64,000 nt of DNA from NCBI GenBank assembly GCA_032358165.1, contig JAALGY010000032.1, positions 1,116,001 to 1,180,000 on the forward strand, in the 5' to 3' direction. Position numbers and translations under genes: made by a program. Under the pieces are notes generated by a model that saw only the letters and a list, made by a program, of their open reading frames with translations, was not told the origin of the DNA and searched no databases. The stretch is from Diplosphaera chodatii. Its lineage: Eukaryota; Chlorophyta; Trebouxiophyceae; Prasiolales; Stichococcaceae. Shown here one piece after another: positions 1 to 11,982 of the stretch (its first letter is position 1; the number at the start of each line of letters is the position of its first letter).

Positions 1-3000
1 GTGGCGGCCCCATTGACCTACGGCTTCAACACCAGCGCTTTGATGTTGCAACAGTGCTGCGCGCTGCCGCCCCCGCGCTGCCCCTGCTGCCCAAGCCCCT
101 GGCTGTGCTGTCCCGGCTGTTGCCAGAGCGCGCGGTCTGCGCAGCAGCACACCTTCTGTCGCCGGACTGCCCATTCTTGGCACTTTGGCAAACGCCACGT
201 TGGACAATGGGTGATCGCTGGGTTTGAAGGTCCTGGCTGAGACCATATCGCACATACCTGGCTGCTGCGCTGGGACACTGCAGGCCCTGAGGGTGCCGCC
301 ATGGCCTGGGCTGCTGGTCGTGTGGTGCGCTCCGTCATTGCGCCACTGGGCGAGCGACCCAGATCAGACGACATCCTGGGCACATTGAGAATATTGTCTG
401 TTTGAGTGCATGTCCCAGACACTGTGCTGAGCAGCAGTGTGAGGCGGCATCATGTGTTGCCGCCTCGCAGCTGGGCTGACCTGCGTGCCGAGGCGGGTCC
501 CCTGGCTGATGCTGGACCCCTTGCGGAGGCCGGTCCCCCGCGCGGCGTGGCCGACCCCGAGATGCCCGACAGCGACAGCCTGCAAAGCAATCTGAAACTT
601 TGAATCGCCCGGGTTGCTGTGTTTTCGTTGAAGTTCATAGATGTTCGTCCAGGCTGTCAGCCAGCTGCTGGCAAGCACTTTGTGTGCAGCGTGCCCTGGT
701 AGCAGGTCCCACCTGGGAATCCTGGACGAAGTGCTGGGTGGCACAGCGGGTGAGACACTGCCAGCCCTGCCGCCAGGCAATGAACTCCGCGCTGGCGTTC
801 CAGCACCAGCCCGTGCCCCCGCCGCCGTAGCCCTGCCGTTCAAGGAGACTGCAACAAACAATACCCCTCAGTACCCTGCGCTGCCAACCGATCACGACTA
901 TACAAGAGTCGGCAGCAACCAGGTTCCACAGTGATGTATCTAGCAGTGTCCAGCAGACCCTACCAGCAGCTGGGCCGTCCACAGTGGCAGATGAGCTTCC
1001 TGATGAGGAGCCTGCGGAGTTTCGGCGCTCAGCGTTTGTGATCTTTCCACCCCCTGCAGCCGGACCAGCTGTGGGGCATGCCACGCCCACCGCCGCCGGC
1101 GGCGGCCCGCGCGGCGTTGCAGGGCCCCGCGGCGTGGCTGCGCCCCCTGCAGTGTTGCCGGTCGGCTTCACTCAGTTCCTGCCAGATCCAGGCGAGCCCT
1201 TCGGGATCGTGGATGTAGCAAATGCCAGTCGCACAGCCTGGTTGACAGGACCTCGGCAGCGCCGCCGGCTAGTAGCGCACCTCTGGGACTAGCGAGCGGC
1301 GGGCGGGGCGTCGGGCTGCCTGCGGGTCGGGGTGTGCGTGGCGGCAGGCCCGCCGGGGTGGCCGCCTCCGCGTTGGCACGCAGCCAGGACAGCGACGCCT
1401 GCGTGCGAGCTGACAGCGGCGTGGCCTGTCGGTGTTCCTGGAGACAGAAACAGCACCGCTTCCGTGAGAGCGACATCACAGTGCAAGCAGCAGTGAATCG
1501 TCATACCAGGTTTCTGGCGAATCCCCATCTGCTGTGAAGAGCATCGTGTCACTGCCATTCTGTAGGGTTGCAAGTGCCACAGACGTACAGTGCTAACACA
1601 GCTTGCTCAACAGGGCTGCAGCAGTTCGATGGAGCATCACAGCAGCGTTGAGCTACAGCTTCAACAGTGTATTGCATGGCAGCGCGTGCGGTCTTCTACG
1701 ATCCAGCAGTCACATCAGCCAGTACTTGCTCTCGCTCACAAAGACCTGGTTGCATCTTGTGCCACTTGCCTGGTGAGCAACGCTGACGTTCAGCAGGGGC
1801 ACGCGGGGGGCGCTGACGCGGCTGCTGGATGCATCTGCGGGCGTGCTGCAGCTGCCGCCCTCGCTGGCAGGCGTGACTGATGGTGCAGCAGGGAGGAGCT
1901 GCGGCATGCTCCGCCGCCGCTGCTGCTGCAGGGCCGCCACCTCGTCCTGCAGACATGCAGCACCTGGTCTCTGAAAAGCAATCACAATGTCATGCTGCCC
2001 ATGACTGCTGCCGCTTGACACACTGCACACAAGTGTGGGCAGACTGCGCCCAGTGATGTAAGGAGACAAGCAGCATGCATTGCACAGCCCACCTGCAGCT
2101 GCGCCAGCTGGCCCCGCAGCAGGGCGCCGACGGCCTCCTTGGCAGCCAGAGCATTGCGCAGCTCCTCTGCTTCCGCTGCCGCCTCCGCAGCCTGCTGCTC
2201 TGCCCTGCAAGATGAGCAACTTGAGGTGTGACACCGACACAGCAACAGATAGCAGCTCTCAGCAAACTGCAGCATCACACTGTCAAGGATGGACCACGCT
2301 GACATGACAGTACTTCATGGGCAGGGGCCGTGCGAACTGCGAGTGCGCACTGTTGTGCATTTTGGCGGGCCTCAAAGATGGCGGACGACTCGCAGCTGCG
2401 ACTTGGACGCCCAAGCGTGATCTCTGAGACTCGAGAGCCAAACGCCAGAGTGCTCAAGCTCTCGCCCGCAGATGACGCCTGCATGCACAATATCAAAGCG
2501 GCAATCAGAGCGCTGCAATGACCCATCCTGCTGGTGGCTGACGTTGACACTATTTGAGTGTTGATTGGTACGTGCTCCTGTGCCCGTTCCAGTCGCTAGT
2601 GTCGTGCGGTTGGTGATTGGGGCACACACCTCTGGCGCAATGTGGATGAACATCATGGCCTTGGCGTTGCCTGACAGAGAGTCCTGCAACAGCGCTGTGA
2701 GCTTGGAGTCACGGAAGGGCACGTGTGCCGACTTGGCCGCCAGCGCCTGCAGGGATTGCACACGTTGGTTAGGCTGGCATTCTGGTTGCCAGCACAGGCG
2801 TGAACTGCAGCAAAGGCAGGGGTGTGCGGGGGGCAGGTGGGCGCGCACTGCCATGACGCTGCCCAGCGCCGACAGGCTGCGGTTGATGTGCTGCGCCTCC
2901 CGGAGCCGCTCGCCGGTGGCCTCGCTGCGGCTCACTCTCTCGCTGCCTGTGGTACACAACGTAAAGTGTTGGGTCATGGCATACGGTGATGATGTCCTTC

Positions 3001-6000
3001 ACGTACGTGATGGCTTTGAGCTCAGCAGGTGTAGGTGAGCATGATGAGCGTATCAGTAGCGTGGTTCAATATTGCTGCAACCCGACACAAGTGCCTGCGG
3101 GGTTGCTGTTGCACCCACTCAGCGCACCGGCAAGGTCGATGAGCTGCAGGCAGCCGTGTGTCGCGGCGCCGTCGAGGTGCGAGACGCCATCCACCATGAC
3201 AGTCAGCACGCTGTGCCAAGGAGACAGCGTTGTCAGGGTCCAAAGATGTGCGTGTCGGTGGCCTGTTTGTCAGGGACCCATTGGGCCGGCAGCCGTGGAC
3301 ACATGTGTGCACGTGTGTTACCAGTGTGAGCGGCTGGATCGCTCGTTCATCTTGGTGTCCGCCACCGCCCGGTTTGCTGTGCCCCGCGCCATCACGGCAA
3401 GCACCTCCTCTGTGCTGTCCACGACCACCTGCAACAGGACAAGACATGGAGATGACCAGCACAATCACACAGTGCATCAGCTCCAGCCTGCTACAGCAGC
3501 ATTGTGTGACAAGAGACTGGCGGACCAACCTGCGTGGCATCGGGCACGTTGAGGCCGCTCGCAGCTGTGGACCTGATCTCCAGCCGCCGCGGACTGTCCA
3601 CCAGCAAATCCCGCAGCTGTACAGCAGGGAATTATGCACGTCGAACATGCTGCACCGATGCAATGCTTGGCACAGGTCCAACGAATGCAACGTTGAGACT
3701 GCGCTATGCGTGCAGCATCAAGCAGGTCAGGAGGGCTGACCTGCTCGTTGTAGATCTCGAGCAGCTGCACACGCACGGTGTACACCGCCTGCACAACGAG
3801 CAGAGACCAGCCACTGCAGCAATCAGCAACGTCCACACAGACCAGTTGATCATGCCACTACAGACACAGACGACAACCAACAGACAAGGCCAGCAGGGGC
3901 CCGGCAGGGCAAATCGACTCAAGTGACCCTGCAGGCGGCAATAGCCACCAGAACGTGGCACGGGGGAGCGCATGCATCACCTCGCCGGCGCGCTGCGCAT
4001 TGATGGCAAACAGGTCATCCAGGGCCCGGTAGTTGATGCCGCGGTCCGCCAGGCTGTGCATGTTGCTGCCAGCCATGGTGTGCGTCTTCCCGCTGCCCGT
4101 CTGACCGTACGCAAAGATGCAGACGTTGTACCCTGCGGCCAAAAGGGCATAAATCAGGCTGTGCCCACTGTATTGACTTCCTGGCTGCCTGCCTATGCTG
4201 TGAGCTCTAACGACAGCAGCAGACAAGTATGATCGCGCTGATGCACCGGGCCGGGCACATAGCAACAAGACTAGCACAAGACCTCCGAACAGGGCATGAA
4301 AGAACGGGCAACTGCAATCAGGCAAGGAGCTGGCACCCCTCGTCTGGCTCACCATCCAGCACGGAGCGCACAAGGGGCTTGGTGTCCTCGTACACCTGCG
4401 CCTGGCTGGCGCCATCGCCAAACACGCGGTCGTACTTGAACAGCTTCTGCTGCCCCCGTACATCGATGGCCAGCTGCACATCATGCCCATGGAGCAGACG
4501 GCTTTGGCGACATGACCACGCCACGAAAGCATAGCACCCACAGGTCATCTTACACGCCTGTCGTGACTGCCCTGCTGCATCAGTGCTGCTGATTGTGCTT
4601 TGCGAAATGTGTGAAGTGGCATGTCACTGCACCGACGTGTGTACCTCGCCATTGACGCTGGCGCTGGTGCAAGGTGGCGAGGGATCGCCGGTTGCGCCGG
4701 CTGGGCGCACTCGGCAGAACACACGGATGCTGCCCTTGAGGTCCTGCACCTCGTTGTGCAGCGCAGCATTCTGCGCCACTACCTCCACATACTTCTCCGC
4801 CACAACCTCCAGCTGCTGCACCTGCAAAACAATATGAATGTAAACATTGAAGTGTTGTGCGCAACACATGTTTGACTTGCTATGCATTGCATGGTATGCA
4901 CTTCCGACCACAGATCAACACCTGAATACCACCATACAGGCTGTTACAGCAAGTCTGAGCACTGGATGACCTGCAACTGCAGCTGACGACGCTCAGCCTC
5001 TGCTGCGGCCGCTCGTGCACGCTCCTGCTCTGCTGCAGCCCGTGCCGCAACCGCCACCCGGTGCGCAGCACTCAGCTGCGCCCGTGTGTCAGCCTCCGCT
5101 TCCCGCAGGCGAAGAAGCTCAGCGGCCTGCGCCTCGTTGGCTCCTGCATAATGGCAATGAGCTGCCTGTTGCACCTGATGTCTGACGTTTCCACACAATC
5201 ACGCAGCTGGACATCTGCACTGTACAGTGTCGTGTCCAGCTGACACCTTGATGTCCCGATCAGGAAATGCTTAGAGATGACAGCTGCACATGCACACCAG
5301 GCGCAGCCGCAGGTGGGCCGGGCGGCAGCGGCGGCAGCGGCAACGGCGATGGCGGAGCATGCGGCACATCTGCCAGTGTGGCCTGCGCCTCCTCAAGGGC
5401 CTGACTGCGGGCCTCCAGCGCCCTGGTCATGCGTTTGAGCTGCAAATCACGGTCCGCTATGATGCCTGCATGCATGCAGCAACCACATGTGGCTCGTTCG
5501 GTGAGCTCCACATAGAGCGCCGTGACACCACGTGCACCTTGCCCGACGGCCGGGCACAGGACTCACGCTCATAGCGCTGCGTGACGGTGGTGATGCCGCT
5601 GCCGAGGAAGGGTCCTAGCTGCGCCATGAGCTGCGCCGTGGACATGGCATCGATGCCGGTGGCGCCGCCAGCGGGCAGCGGGCTGTCCGGCGGCGTCTCA
5701 CCCCTGTAGGATGGGAAGACAGGTTGGTGACAGGAGGGAGCCTGCGGGAAGCACCGAGCCCCGACTGCAAGTTGACAGCATCCAGGTGATGCCAGGTTTG
5801 GACCTGAGGTGGGGCGGCGTCGCCCGCAGCTGTGCGGTGCACTGCCTGACCATGCGCGCAATGGCCAGCGCAGTCTCCACGGGGCTGGCCTGCCCCTCAG
5901 CGCCATTGCCTGCCGCGGGTGCCGTTGCGATGCTGCGCAGAAGCCTCGCAGCCGCAGGGTCTGGCGTCTGCAGCTCTGCTGGGGAGGCCAGTGCTGTGTG

Positions 6001-7137
6001 CAGCTGACCCATGGCTGCCAGCGGAGCGACCGCCGGTGCAGCAGGTGTTGCAGGGATCATCTCCATGCGAGCTTGCTCTGCTGCGGTGTACTCTGCGCCT
6101 GGCCGAGCTGTGGTGTGCAATGCATCCAGTCGTCTGCTGCTGCTCAGCCGTGCAGAAGGCGTAGGCAGCATGGCTGCTGGTGTAGTGCCGTGGTGCGGCG
6201 ACGCGGGCGCTGACTGCGGCAGCTTTGCCGACGCTGGGCAGGCGTCCATTGGGATGTGGGCACGCCGCCTTGCCTGTCAAAGGGCTCGTGCAACTACATT
6301 GAAACTGCTCCATGGTGATGCTCATGGTGAGTAGCAGTCCCAGCAGCATCCTTGTTTGATGTGTGCTTGGCACACCTCTTCGGAGCCTTTGAGGAACAGA
6401 AGGCAGTCCACCAGGACAGGGTGGACAGTTGGGCCGTCATCGTGCAGCTGCTGCAGCGAAGGCACGACTTCTGATGGTACCTGCAAGTCACAACATGCCC
6501 GTACGTCACGCTGAGCTGACAGCAGCAGCGCGCGCATCTACCAGCCGATACACAGGGCACTGCTCCGCCCACCTGCAGGGTGCGCATTGCTGCAATGAAT
6601 GCGCGGGCACACTCCAGGTCGGGCTTGGCAGTCCCAGCCAGTTGCCGCAACTCTGGGATCTTGGCCAGCACAATCTGCACTAGCAAATAACGCTCAGAAC
6701 GCGTCACACAAGCAGAACTCAATTTGACAGCACGCATAGGCACGGCGACCTGCCTGCGGGATGATGCCGGGCTTGAGGTGGTGCAGGATCTGGCACAGCA
6801 GCGTGCCATCCTGGAGCGCAGCACGCAGCTCCGCATCCGGTGCGCCTGCAAGATTGCGCCCCGTCAGCTGCTGCACCCATCCGGCGGCCTCCTTCCATCG
6901 GTTAGCCAACCTGTTGACGCATGGGGCGCTGTGTCGAGGCCAGTTTATTGTGGTATCTGCTTCGTGGCTGCTTATGAGACAGTACTGATCTCGCTGCCCA
7001 CGCACAGGTGCCGCGCACCTGTCAGGGTCCTCCAAGCTACTCTTGCGGACTGATTTGCGCCGCCTCAGCGGGCTTGCTGAGGCGGCTTGATCTTGCGAGC
7101 TGTTTTCCTTTTTTGCAGCTGGGCCCTGCTCATGCAA
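1..7137 (-). CDS. CH-domain kinesin-14 (KCH-like), 3' end off or near window edge
   Basis: Minus-end-directed type microtubule motor with an actin/microtubule-binding calponin-homology (CH) domain. The protein starts [16 protein letters not shown] at 7137. A CH domain follows over about 6920-6360, seen as [20 protein letters not shown] and [13 protein letters not shown]. Coiled-coil exons lie at about 5000-5450. The kinesin-14 neck and motor begin at about 4780 with [13 protein letters not shown]. The P-loop [15 protein letters not shown] is near 4100, switch I NERSSRSH near 3340, the switch II part LIDLAG near 3140, [13 protein letters not shown] near 2900, and [16 protein letters not shown] near 2700. 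Motor closure [12 protein letters not shown] is near 2450. The order CH, coil, motor, tail is that of plant KCH kinesins. A coiled coil (about 2200-2080) and a Ser/Ala/Pro/Gly/Arg-rich tail continue to base ~30 with plausible splice sites, so the stop may be outside the window. It is divergent from the MECR gene. Confidence 0.88.
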
Positions 7138-7906
7138 ATGTCCCTACATGTCAGAGTGGACATCGTGCACATCGTGCGCATTCCAAGTCGACGTCGAACC
7201 TTTCTCTCGCAGACCTTTTGCAGCAGCAGCACCTTGACTGGCGAGCCTGCAGGCCAGTGGTTGACGTCGCCTGCCACCGCCGGCACATCGCAGCTGACCG
7301 CGATGTTGTTGGGATGCGACAGCTGCAGGGACCTGAAGGGCTGCTTGGCAGGCGATGCAGCCACATAGCAGCTTGCTGCAGCAATGTTAGTGCTGGAAGG
7401 CCCGCTGATGACCCTGGGGACAACTGGCACAGTGCCCATGTCCCCAAATGAAGTTGACATTATCAGCGCGTGCGGGCGACGATCAAGCGCATATATGATT
7501 CCTCGGTGCCCATCTGACGTCCAGTAGCAGCAAAGTGTGGCCCCGCTGCGTGTGTTTTGGACCGTCAGGATTGATGACAACACACCTGCTGCCAGCAGCA
7601 CGTGAGCGGGTCACAAGGATGCGCAATGTACGCTTGAACTGGACAGTGATACAGAGTGGTAGTGGCTCTCTGGCTGTGTTGGCGCATGACAGGGTGATCA
7701 CATATGCATCTGGAATGCCAGCTGATGCTGACGAAATTGAATCGGGCAAAGGGTTGATGAGGGGTTCCGGAAGCCTGCCTGAGATCTTTGCAGGTGCAAC
7801 GCGCGCAGTCGCACCGCGGCCACATTCTCGAGTGACACAGTTGCATAGAAGATGACTCGCCAGCTGCTGCTTGGGTGGTCCCGACGGAAGCGCTGCCAAT
7901 GCCACG
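7138..7906. other. Divergent intergenic region between kinesin-14 and MECR
   Basis: About 770 bases separate two start codons that point away from each other, so both promoters and 5' leaders should lie here. ORFs of up to 193 codons cross the region on the minus strand, but none shows a recognisable family or consistent splice joins. No clear TATA or other element was seen. Confidence 0.5.
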
Positions 7907-9779
7907 ATGCTTGCACCGGCTGGCCTCCGGTGCATGTCAGTCCGCTGCTTTGCAGCATCGTGCCAGGCGATTGTGTATAATGCGCACGGGCCACCCAAGG
8001 ACGTGCTGCAGCTGCGCGAGCACCCGGTGCAAGATGTCGGACCCCACGACGTGGGCCTGGACATCCTCGCGGTGCGGGGTCAGCCAGCCACCCTTGCATG
8101 CAGCAGAGCTCGTGTCAACCAAAAAATTTCAGAATGCTTTCCCCTCCGATCTAGGCACCCGTCAACCCATCGGACATCAACCAGATCGAGGGCAAGTACC
8201 CCATCAAGCCGTCGCTGCCAGCTGTCGCCGGCAATGAGGGCGTGGGCGTCGTGCGCAGCGTCGGCAGTCAGGTACGCAGTGTGCATCGTACTAGCAAGAA
8301 TGGAGGCTGTGCTGATGCATGCAAAATCCACAGGTTGCATACTTAGCAGCACACAGTACCGTTTGGTCAGGTCCGTGGCGTGAGGGAGGGCGACTGGATG
8401 GTGCCCTTGACGGCAGGGCAGGGCACTTGGAGGCAGTCGGGGACGTTCGCCGCCGAGCAGTGGCACGTTGTGCCCAACAGCCTGCCAAAGCATCTGGCAG
8501 CCACTCTGAGCGTCAAGTACGTTCTGCTGGCTGCGCATGCATGCAGCTTGCTCATGACACAGGTCTTGCGGCATGCATTGGCACAGAAGGCCAATGGCAC
8601 TGATTTCTGTACATGTGAGCCCGCATGCACGAAGACCCCAACTTATCGCTGAAGAGGTGCTCTGCAGCCCTGTGTCGGCCATGCGCATGCTGGAGGAGTA
8701 TGTGGACCTGGAGTCTGGCGATGTCATAGTGCAAAACGGAGCCAACAGCGCCGTTGGGCGGGCCGTCATCCAGTTTGCACACGCCCAAGGTATCACGAGC
8801 ACAGATCACCTCCTTGAGGTGTATCGTCCCTGAGCATGCATGACTGCAGATTGATCGTGTTAGGTCAGTATCAAACGAGCGTTTCACCTGGTTGTTTCTG
8901 GTAAACAGGCATCAGGACGATCAACATCGTGCGTGACCGACCAGACCTGCAGCAGTTGCAGGGGGAGCTGCAGGTGATGCATCCGTCCAGAGCGTTCACA
9001 CCGTGTGCTGACCTGCAGTAACTCTTGGAGACGTGCTCAGCTTCACACCTGCCGTCCTCCTTCCGCATCTTGCTGGCAGCTCGATGCATTGACATCCTCT
9101 GCTGCCACAATTTGGCAGGGCTTGGGTGCGACAGTGGTGACCACAGAGGAGCATGTCAAGGAGGACATGGCAGCCGCGCAGCTGCCCCGGCCACGCCTAG
9201 GCCTCAACTGCGTGGGCGGCAGCAGCTCAGCAGCCGTCGCCAAGGCGCTCATGTGAGCCTGGGTTGCTGTTGCTGATGTGAAGTGCCCCATGGTGTGGTG
9301 TTGCATCGGCTTTCTGCATCCCACACTTGCCTGCTAAACTCCTACAGCGTACCCGACTGTTTGTGCTTCAGGCCTGGTGCTACGCTGGTAACATATGGTG
9401 GCATGAGCATGAAGCCGGTCACGTTACCGACGTCCTTGTTCATATTCAAGGACCTGCACGCGCGTGGGTTTTGGCTGTCAGGTAAGGACGATGGTTGCAG
9501 GCTTCTGCTGTGCAGGCTTCTGCTGCCTAACCGGTGCCCACTATTCAGAACCTGCATGCCTGGTGCAACCTACTCGAGTATATAAGTAGCATTGCGATAT
9601 GTTCAGGTGGCGACCAGTCCGAGCACAGCCGGGGTCTGAAGGCGGGGGCGTTGCAACAAGTCATCGAGCTGATACAGCAAGACAAGTATCAGGCTGTGGT
9701 GGCAGAGGTGCCTTTTGCCAAGTTCGAGAGGGCTACATCTGAATCAAGTGGGGCCAAGAAGCAGATGCTGGTGTTTTAA
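7907..9779 (+). CDS. MECR: Mitochondrial trans-2-enoyl-[ACP]/CoA reductase (MECR type)
   Basis: Medium-chain dehydrogenase/reductase that performs the last reduction of mitochondrial type II fatty-acid synthesis, using NADPH. The chosen start gives [20 protein letters not shown], a short Arg/Ser/Ala leader that fits a mitochondrial presequence, followed by [19 protein letters not shown]. Further exons encode [16 protein letters not shown] (about 8157), [35 protein letters not shown], the nucleotide-fold stretch VIQNG-like [17 protein letters not shown] (about 8740), [18 protein letters not shown], and [18 protein letters not shown]. The last exon ends in AKKQMLVF. These segments follow MECR order without gaps. 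The gene is intron-rich and exon edges were not all resolved. It is convergent with the GST gene 153 bases downstream. Confidence 0.93.
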
Positions 9780-9932
9780 ACTGCTTTGGTTGGGATAGCA
9801 GCAGCCCACTTGACCGAACCAGGACTGGCTCCAATGGCTACACCTCTGTACTGTACAATAGTGGTCAAAGCAGCCTCACTCCTAAAGCTGACAGGTGTCT
9901 GATGCGTAGCGATTGTTTCCACAGCATGCTTT

Positions 9933-11485
9933 TCACGCATCAGTGAGCGGGGTCACAAATTTGTCCCAGCCCTTGACCAGGTCCGCGTCAGACGGTCCAG
10001 TCTCCTTGTTACTTTTGCGGTCGAGAACAGCCTGCATGGGCAGCGGCACAAAACTTGTGAGCTGCATGACACATGCGGGCTGCCTGACACCTTCCTGCAG
10101 CCTCGATGGCCAGTCATGTATCAGCACTGACCAATGCTCACCTTGGTCCACTGCTGGAGACGGGGCAGGTTCTCGGTCTCGAGGATGTCCAGGACGTCAA
10201 TCGAGCGGTACTCAGGCAGCGCCAGGATGTACCGCCGCAGGAAGGGGGTCGTGACCTATCATGCAGCATCCTCCCGTCAGTGTCAGCACCCTTTTGCGAT
10301 CAAGGGCAAACATGGTGTCAAGTTCTGCCCTCAGCATAATACAGCCGTTGGAACAATTGCTCACTGTTTCAGCATAGCTGTACTCGCTGCCGAGGAAGTA
10401 ACCAGGCTCCTCATGCAGCGCGTACTTCTGCATGAAGCGCTCCAGGTACTGCAGCATCAGCAGCACCTGTCAGGTGAGCCTTTCTGGACGACTTGTGTAT
10501 TGCAGGGACTCCGAACTCTCGAACAACACCAATACGAGTTGATGCACTTGCCTTCAGGCCCTCGATAAATTTCTGCTTAGCTTCCTCGACCTCAGCCTTG
10601 GTGGAGGCGCGCAGGATGGAGAAGATGGGCAGCTTGTCTGTGAAAGCCTCCGCAAACAGCTTCACCTGCAGGGTGCGATGTTGGGTGTGGCGCAGCTGTG
10701 CCGTGAACTGCTGCATGCATGCACTGCTCATCCAACATCCGCGCACCCTGAAGCGCTGCAGCGGGTCATCAGGCAGCAGGCGCTGCCCCTCTGACGGGAA
10801 GCGGACGTCCAGGTACTCCACGATGGGGGTGCTTTCGATCAAGATTGCATCGCCATCTGCACCACAGTGCCCATTGTAAAACATAGCCTTGAGCTGCACA
10901 AGGGGTAGGCGAATAGATCAGTGATGCGCCACCTGGTCCGTGATGCTGCATACCTATGAGCACCGGAACCTTGCCGGGGTGATCGTTAAGGGAGGCCGAT
11001 TGGTAGAGGTCGGTGAACTCCTGTGAACCGTTCAACAATCTGGTTTTCAGGACAGGTGGGATCGACAATGTATAATGTGAACATGCCACCTCAGTCACCT
11101 AGGGGGTCACACACCTGTGTGCGGTTTGCAAGGTCCACTCTGACCGTCTTGTACTTGACGCCTTTCTCCTCCAGAGCGAGCCACACCCTGCGCAGTGATA
11201 TTTGATCATATGAATGCATGGACCCGCTGTGGGGCCATCAGTGGAAGCACATCAGATGACAGACAAATATCTCGATGTACCAAGTGCATTCATCCCACCT
11301 GTGCGCATATGGGCACGCTCCTGTTGACAGGAACCAGATGTTTGGCTCTCAGCACGGCATCGTGGCGGTGGTGCGCATGTATATAAGTGGCGCAGGCACA
11401 TTGATGGCACTCGATTCGGACCACACAGCCACTCGTCAGCCTCACCTGAGTCGTAGAAGGTCAGCTCTTCCGAAGCTGCTGCCAT
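9933..11485 (-). CDS. Cys-type glutathione S-transferase (lambda/omega-like), nine exons
   Basis: Thiol transferase/dehydroascorbate-reductase type GST. Phases close exactly over nine exons on the minus strand: 11446-11485, 11299-11320, 11115-11187, 10954-11020, 10747-10856, 10552-10665, 10365-10466, 10142-10255 and 9933-10031, giving 246 residues. The thioredoxin fold starts ELTFYDSGACPYAHRVW, in which Cys replaces the Ser/Tyr of other classes. KVPVLIDGDAILIES is the glutathione-binding loop and its Glu-Ser pair. The helical domain contains RFMQKYALHEEPGYFLG. The catalytic CPYAHR comes from a 22-nt microexon. Exon 6 ends at a GC donor (AAG|GCAAGT). An upstream in-frame ATG at 11599 would add a Ser/Arg-rich leader resembling an organelle transit peptide, so location is open. 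Class assignment by sight is lambda-like. Confidence 0.9.
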
Positions 11486-11599
11486 ACTGGATGCTGCTTG
11501 AAAGTGAGCGCGCTTGTATGTGTGTCGCCGCGCACTTGAGGACCGAAGGGGTTGCAGACGGTTGCAGCTTGACGAAAACGGAAGTGCGCGGGTGATCAT

Positions 11600-11982
11600 C
11601 TGTGTTGCTGACCTGCAAGGGATCATGTTCGTGAACCCCCAGACAAGTTTCGTAAATTCTCACGTCAGATTGCCCATGCAGTGCCCAAAATTGCTTATGA
11701 TGAGCCAATGCTGACCAGGACTGTTGCCAGCTCAGCAAGTGCTCACAGTTTGCGAACGGCCGGATGCGCGGATGCAGGTCCGCAGCTATCTTTCTGGTCA
11801 CGTCAGGACAACAACAGCATTCGCCTTGTTCCTTCACCTCTCGTTTGTCCCAGTGTAAATGATTGTTGATTGACTTGCTTCGGGTCCCATGAGGTGATCA
11901 GGTGCTGCACTACTGCTGTTGCAAGCCAGAAGTCTGACAGCATCACAGTCAACACAAAGTACCAGCAGTCCGCGGCGCAGCT
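11600..11982. other. Divergent intergenic region between GST and BRCC36
   Basis: No coding exon or recognisable element was seen here. Both neighbouring genes are transcribed away from the region, so it must carry their promoters. Confidence 0.4.
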
